A DNA stretch of 7,215 bases from Akkermansia sp. (GTDB lineage: Bacteria; Verrucomicrobiota; Verrucomicrobiia; Verrucomicrobiales; Akkermansiaceae): NCBI GenBank assembly GCA_017379255.1, contig JAFNWZ010000371.1, positions 1-7,215 of the forward strand, in the 5' to 3' direction. Position 1 is the first letter of the stretch. Each line of letters opens with the position of its first letter. The translations under genes were made by a program, and so were the position numbers. Below are positions 1 to 4,300 of the stretch, one piece after another. The notes below the pieces were generated by a model that saw only the letters and a program-made list of their open reading frames with translations, did no database searches and was not told where the DNA came from.

Positions 1-231
1 GAATGGGCGATCGTCATCGGCAATCCCCTGGGCGAGGATTTCTTCCGCTCGGTGACGGTGGGCACGGTGTCCTCCCTTGAGCGCAGCGTATCCCAGAGCG
101 TGCAGGATAAATACGGCCGCAAGACCACCGTGGAAAATTCCATGATCCAGGTGGACGCCGCCATCAACTCCGGCAACTCCGGCGGCGGCATGTTCAACAC
201 CCTCGGCCAGCCAGGGCCTCATCCTCGGTGA
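1..231 (+). CDS. HtrA/DegP-like serine protease, internal fragment (5' end outside window, 3' end broken)
   Basis: The first reading frame encodes part of the trypsin-like domain of an HtrA/DegP-family periplasmic serine protease, which degrades or refolds damaged envelope proteins. Visible landmarks are IGNPLG near the start, a [11 protein letters not shown] strand, and [18 protein letters not shown]. The last contains the family's catalytic-serine motif GNSGG, with the nucleophile at codon 60 (178-180). The N-terminal part with the catalytic His and Asp lies upstream of the window. After codon 70 (Gln, 208-210) the family's expected continuation into the next beta strand (of the LVGIN type) is missing. 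The frame instead reads six unrelated residues and stops at 229-231. All PDZ domains are therefore absent. The truncation coincides exactly with the start of leuS homology in another frame, so I read this as a broken or mis-joined gene rather than a natural C-terminus. Family assignment is secure; which HtrA paralogue it is cannot be said. Confidence 0.9.
   Translation, partial: EWAIVIGNPLGEDFFRSVTVGTVSSLERSVSQSVQDKYGRKTTVENSMIQVDAAINSGNSGGGMFNTLGQPGPHPR
207..214. other. Chimeric junction between htrA-like and leuS sequence
   Basis: HtrA homology ends at Gln 208-210 in frame 1, and leucyl-tRNA synthetase homology begins at Gln 212-214 in frame 2. The join falls on the tandem CCAGCCAG, so a few bases of microhomology (CCAG) could belong to either side. 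Neither gene has its missing part anywhere else in the window. Microhomology of this kind fits a misassembly or chimeric read, and equally an illegitimate deletion; the sequence alone does not decide. Confidence 0.8.
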
Positions 232-970
232 GGACAGCCAGAAGATGTCCAAGAGCCGCGGCAACGTGGTGAACCCGGACGACATCGTGAAGGCCTATGG
301 CGCTGACTCCCTGCGCATGTACGAAATGTTCATGGGCCCGCTCAAGGAAGTGAAGCCCTGGCAGACCAAGGGTGTGGAAGGCATCAGCCGCTTCCTGGCC
401 CGAGTATGGCGCCTTGCCATGGTCGAGAACCAGGAGGGCGAATGGGTGCTGGGCAGCAAGATTACCGGTGAGGATACCGGCGCTGTCACCCCCGTGCGCA
501 AGGAAGTACACAAGACCATCAAGAAGGTGACCGAGGACATCGAGGCCATGAGCTTCAACACCGGTATTTCCAAGATGATGGAATGCGTGAACGCCATGAC
601 CAGCGCCGAGACCGTGTGCGTGGCCGACTACGTGAACCTGCTGCATGTGCTCAACCCCTACGCACCGCACATCACCGAGGAGCTTTACAGCCGCCTGCGC
701 GAGCAGTTCACCACCCTGCCCGCCTGCCAGCTCTGCCAGCAGACCTGGCCCACCTACAATCCCGAATACCTGGTGGAGAACACCAAGGAAATCGTGGTGC
801 AGGTGAACGGCAAGCTGCGCGACAAGATGACCGTGGCCGCCGATGCGCCCAAGGAGGAACTGGAAGCCACCGCCCTCACACTGCCCCGCGTGCTCGAGTT
901 CACCACCGGCAAGACCGTCCGCAAGGTCATTGTAGTACCGGGCCGTCTCGTGAACATCGTGGCCAACTAA
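212..970 (+). CDS. leuS: Leucyl-tRNA synthetase, C-terminal fragment (5' truncated)
   Basis: Leucyl-tRNA synthetase charges tRNA-Leu with leucine in the cytoplasm. This fragment begins with [10 protein letters not shown] just before the class I signature KMSKS (242-256), which binds ATP. It continues with [11 protein letters not shown] and [15 protein letters not shown], then the helical anticodon-binding domain ([15 protein letters not shown] and following helices). It ends with the C-terminal domain ([29 protein letters not shown]) and a TAA at 968-970. About 250 residues are present, whereas the family is usually 800-870. The Rossmann nucleotide-binding half with the HIGH motif and the CP1 editing domain are lost. 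The only in-frame ATG (245) is the Met of KMSKS itself, so it is not a genuine start. The C-terminus looks intact, and a strong terminator follows 24 bases downstream. The fragment cannot be catalytically active as it stands. Because leuS is essential, an intact copy must exist elsewhere, or the join at ~210 is an artefact. Confidence 0.95.
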   Translation, partial: QGLILGEDSQKMSKSRGNVVNPDDIVKAYGADSLRMYEMFMGPLKEVKPWQTKGVEGISRFLARVWRLAMVENQEGEWVLGSKITGEDTGAVTPVRKEVHKTIKKVTEDIEAMSFNTGISKMMECVNAMTSAETVCVADYVNLLHVLNPYAPHITEELYSRLREQFTTLPACQLCQQTWPTYNPEYLVENTKEIVVQVNGKLRDKMTVAADAPKEELEATALTLPRVLEFTTGKTVRKVIVVPGRLVNIVAN

Positions 971-993
971 ACGACTCACCTTATACTCACCCA

Positions 994-1028
994 TCCCCTG
1001 CCGGCACTCCCGGCAGGGGATTTTTTTT
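994..1028 (+). terminator. Rho-independent terminator of leuS
   Basis: A perfect 11-bp GC-rich inverted repeat (994-1004 TCCCCTGCCGG pairing with 1010-1020) encloses a 5-base loop CACTC and is followed directly by eight T residues (1021-1028). It starts 23 bases after the leuS stop codon. This is a textbook intrinsic terminator for the leuS transcript and separates it from the autotransporter gene, which therefore needs its own promoter. Confidence 0.95.
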
Positions 1029-1246
1029 GCGTCTGACTCGCCCCAATTCGCGAAAATGTACAACAACAATGATGACTAGGAATACTCTACCGGGGCAAGA
1101 AAGATATCACCATCTCCGGCACTCACATCCGATGTTAAAGTTAACCACTAACTGTTAGCGAAATACGCCCAACTATACGCAATTTTATCTTGCGTTTCCA
1201 ATAGCTAGTTGCTAAATTGAGGACGGTTGATACCCCCAGTACTCAA
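1029..1246 (+). promoter_or_regulatory. Intergenic region presumed to carry the promoter and leader of the S6 autotransporter gene
   Basis: This stretch contains no convincing gene and is visibly more AT-rich than the flanking coding sequence. Since the leuS terminator lies just upstream, a promoter for the gene at 1247 is expected here. The best candidate I can see is TTGCGT (1190-1195), a 17-base spacer, and TAAATT (1213-1218), but it matches the sigma-70 consensus only weakly. No Shine-Dalgarno sits at a normal distance; GAGG at 1219-1222 is 24 bases from the ATG. ATACGC occurs twice 12 bases apart (1163-1168, 1175-1180), and CTAAC/GTTAG form a short inverted repeat around 1149-1159. None of these is strong enough to call an operator. 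Confidence 0.3.
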
Positions 1247-1336
1247 ATGAAACTACACCTCCCCCTCTACCTCCGCAAATGTATTCTTCTGTTCTGTGTT
1301 GCCACCAGCACCATTACCACCGCATGGGGTGGTGCT
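1247..1336 (+). other. Signal peptide of the S6 autotransporter
   Basis: Residues 1-30 have basic and His residues up to Arg10-Lys11, a hydrophobic core CILLFCVATSTITTA, and small residues before plausible cleavage after Gly28 (AWG) or Ala30 (GGA). This predicts Sec export to the periplasm. The extended signal peptide seen in many SPATEs (about 50 residues) is absent, so this is an ordinary-length signal. The two Cys (12, 17) lie within the hydrophobic core and do not form a convincing lipobox. Confidence 0.85.
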
Positions 1337-4300
1337 ATGCACGAGAATATTGCACAACGAGTCTATGCAGACTTCGGCCAGAACCGAGGCCGATATAAGG
1401 TCAACGGAGTAAGCAGCATGCTGCAAGCTATCCGTGAAAATGACAACCTCATCGTTATCCCGGACAACAACCCGGACAACAATGATTTCGGCATCACCCT
1501 GGAGCAGGGTATGATTGATTTCAGCGGCACAGTGGATTACGGCTACACTGAACAATGCTACGGCGCCGGTTCAGCCTTCGGCAGCAACTACCTGGTTACC
1601 GTAGCGCATAATCCCCCATTCAACGCCGCTTTCGGTGGTTATGTCGTCGGCGCAGCGAATACCATCAAGTACAGCACGATTTCTATTTCAGAGAAAGACC
1701 TCGGCAGCCCGGCAGACTGGGCCTTGTACCGCCAGAACAAGATTTTCACCGATGTGGTGGGAACCCATAACTACAGCGGCGTGACTTCTGAGCAGGATGA
1801 CCTGGACGGAAACGGAATACTGGATATCAAGGAGCAGGTGGAAGGCACGCTGATGTACCGCGCCGGTGCCGGTGATGTGGACTACTGGATGTCGGATGGC
1901 TCCCGCATTAATGCAGGTGATCCATACACTTTCCTCATCGGCGGCGTCTGCACCATCCGCTTCGTAGCCGTTACCGAGGAAGGTATTATTTTTGCTGACT
2001 GGAACATGAATAACCAGGATATCGGCGTATCCGAGAAATCTCCCCTTCCCCTGGCCTCTTGCGGTGGTGACTCCGGCACTGCCAACTATGTGTACAACAA
2101 TGAAACCGGGCGCTACGAGTATTTCTTCTCCCTGCGTGCTGGCAACTTCACCACCTACAGTGTAGGCCACGGCTCCATTGACTTTGCTAACGAATCAATG
2201 GCTGGGTACAGCCGCGAGGTGGACATGACCGAAACCCACACGGCCTACCTGAACGCCGTGACCGGAGGCTCCGGCACCATTCAGGTTGGCGAAGAAACCA
2301 TTTCACACCAGGCTGTCAACTCTGGACAAAACACCTGGAAAGACCTGAACGCTGTAAAAGACAGGGACAACTGGTTTGCTTATGAAAACAGCTACATGAA
2401 CAGCATCAGCGGTTTGGGCAGCACACACAACCTTCTTTTTGATGGAGGCAATGCAGATAACACCATCATCCTGAACGCCACGGTGGACACCGGTGTGGGT
2501 TATCTGGAATTCAACAACGGTAACTTCACCGTCAAAAACGCCGAAGGCGGCAACCACACACTCAACACCGCCGGCTATGTCATCAACGAGGGGGCAGAGG
2601 TTCACCTCCAGCTTACCAATGATGCCAACCACATGCGCGAATGGCGCAAGAATGGCGAAGGAGATTTGTACATCGAGGGCCAAGGAGACAACAATATCCT
2701 GCTTGCCGTAGGTGGCAACGGTACCACCTACCTGAACCGCGGAAACGGCTACGCCGCCTACAATGTGATAGCTGCCAGCGGGGCTACTGTGGTCATCAAT
2801 GATATCAACCAGATTGAGCGCGACTTCACCTTCGGGCTCAACGGAGGCACGCTGGACATGAACGGCAACAGCATGGACTGGTATACCGCTCATGCCAATG
2901 CCACCGCCATTGCCGCAGATGGATTCAGCATCAATACCCTGACGGATTCGGCCATCCTGACGAACACCAGAGGCACAGCCGAGCTCATTTACAAGCAGAG
3001 TGGTGAAAGCACCTGGCTGGGTTCCATCAAGGACACCGCCACCGGTGCAATCAGGATTGTGGCAGATGCCGGCAGGGACTCCGTGTGGACAATGAACAGC
3101 ATCTGCACCGACCTTTCCCGGAACAATGGCAGCAGCTTCACGGTAAACAGTGGCACGGTTGTGCTGGCCGGCACAAATACAGAGCATGGGCCCGGTTCCG
3201 TGCAGTACAGCAATGATAAATGGATTTCCGAGGATGACTGGCACTACGCTGATGCCCAAATGGATGTATCCGTAAACGAAGGCGGCAGCTTCCATCTGGG
3301 CACCCACGCCCGCCTGAAAGGTGATATCACCGTAAACGGTGGCACCTATGTGATGGGCGAAGGTGTGCGCCACCGTATGGAATACATAGAGGGCGGCATC
3401 TTCATGGAGGATACCTATGAGTGGTCTGAATACTACGGCCACCATGGCGAAACCACGCTGAACAATGGTACTCTCAAGGTACAGTTCGACAGCAGAACCA
3501 CGGCCAATACCACATACAGCGGCAATATCACTGGCACCGGCACTGTGAGCGTGGATGCAGCCCAGGGCAGCCTCACCCTCACGGGCAACAACACCTTCAC
3601 CGGTGCCCGCAGCGTGGAGAACGGCACCCTCATTGTGGCGAATGCCGCAGCAGCCGGTTCCGGAAAGTGGCTGGTGAAGGATATGGGTATCTTTGCTGCA
3701 CAAAATGCTGGCGGCAGTACCGCGCTTTCCTATATCGATGCCAATTCCACCGGCGTGCTGGCCCTGAGCCAGAACCAGACCGCCCAGATTGACATGACCG
3801 GGCACAACTCCCTCATCCTCGGTGCGATGGATGGCATGACCATCAGCTACGGTACGCAGAATACCACCGAGGCGCTCAATGCCAACGCCAACAAAGAATG
3901 GCGTCTGGGTGGCGGCGGTGGCGAACTGGTGGTCAACTTCCACCTCACCGGCGATAATAAGCTTATTCTCGGCAATGGGCACACGCAGGGTATTGTGACC
4001 CTCACCAACACGGGCAATAACTTTACGGGCGGTATTGATTTTGCCAGCAGCGGCGTTACCCTCAATTACACAGACCCCGCCGCGGTCGATAAAATCTCGC
4101 TTAGTCTGACCTATGGTAACCGCGTCACCATGGCCCCGATGATTAATAATATCACGACCGGGTCTGGTGGTATTCTGCTGCAGAATAAGGCAGATGCGGA
4201 TATCGACATGAGCAGGCATGCCAGTCTTTTCCTCGGAGCCGAGGGCAACCAGGATTACAACGGCGACATCACCGTCGCTGCTGGTCAGGATTACCGCTTC

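Larger units (their letters stand above)
1337..2230 (+). other. S6 (IgA-specific serine endopeptidase-like) peptidase domain
   Basis: The domain spans residues ~31-328. Signature matches to the family include VYADFGQNRGRY near the N-terminus (family: FRDFAENKGKF type) and GMIDFS before the catalytic region. The catalytic His121 is in TVAHN (1607-1609), and the Asp157 candidate is in PADWALYRQNKIFTDV (1715-1717; family: DY..PRLNKFVTEV). RAGAGDVDYW and LIGGV match family RxGxG and LTGG segments. The Ser276 nucleophile is in CGGDSG (2072-2074). Spacing between the three residues is close to that in SPATEs, where the serine lies near position 260. The residues after the serine (TANY) differ from the usual SPLF. 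Three Cys (104, 235, 272) lie in the domain, which is unusual for SPATEs. All three triad residues are present, so activity is plausible. Confidence 0.88.

Noticed and set aside
245..247. ATG as a native start of a short 241-residue leuS-like gene
   Set aside because: This Met is the M of the KMSKS motif, and LeuRS homology extends upstream of it to at least 212. It is an internal residue of a truncated gene.
194..1069. Minus-strand open frame of 291 codons over leuS
   Set aside because: The sense strand encodes unmistakable LeuRS with KMSKS. The antisense product is a His/Gly/Leu-rich shadow with no family features and it runs through the leuS terminator.
583..1158. Plus-strand open frame overlapping leuS and the terminator
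   Set aside because: It is an Arg/His/Pro-rich out-of-frame shadow of leuS that reads through the terminator hairpin. No independent coding signal is seen.
1180..1219. Possible operator or hairpin formed by CAATTT (1180-1185) and AAATTG (1214-1219)
   Set aside because: The arms are only six AT-rich bases with a loop of nearly 30 bases, which is expected by chance in this AT-rich intergenic region.
1289..1300. Lipoprotein signal around Cys17 of the autotransporter
   Set aside because: The residues before the Cys (LLF) do not form a proper lipobox, and the hydrophobic core continues past it to a normal AWG/GGA cleavage region.
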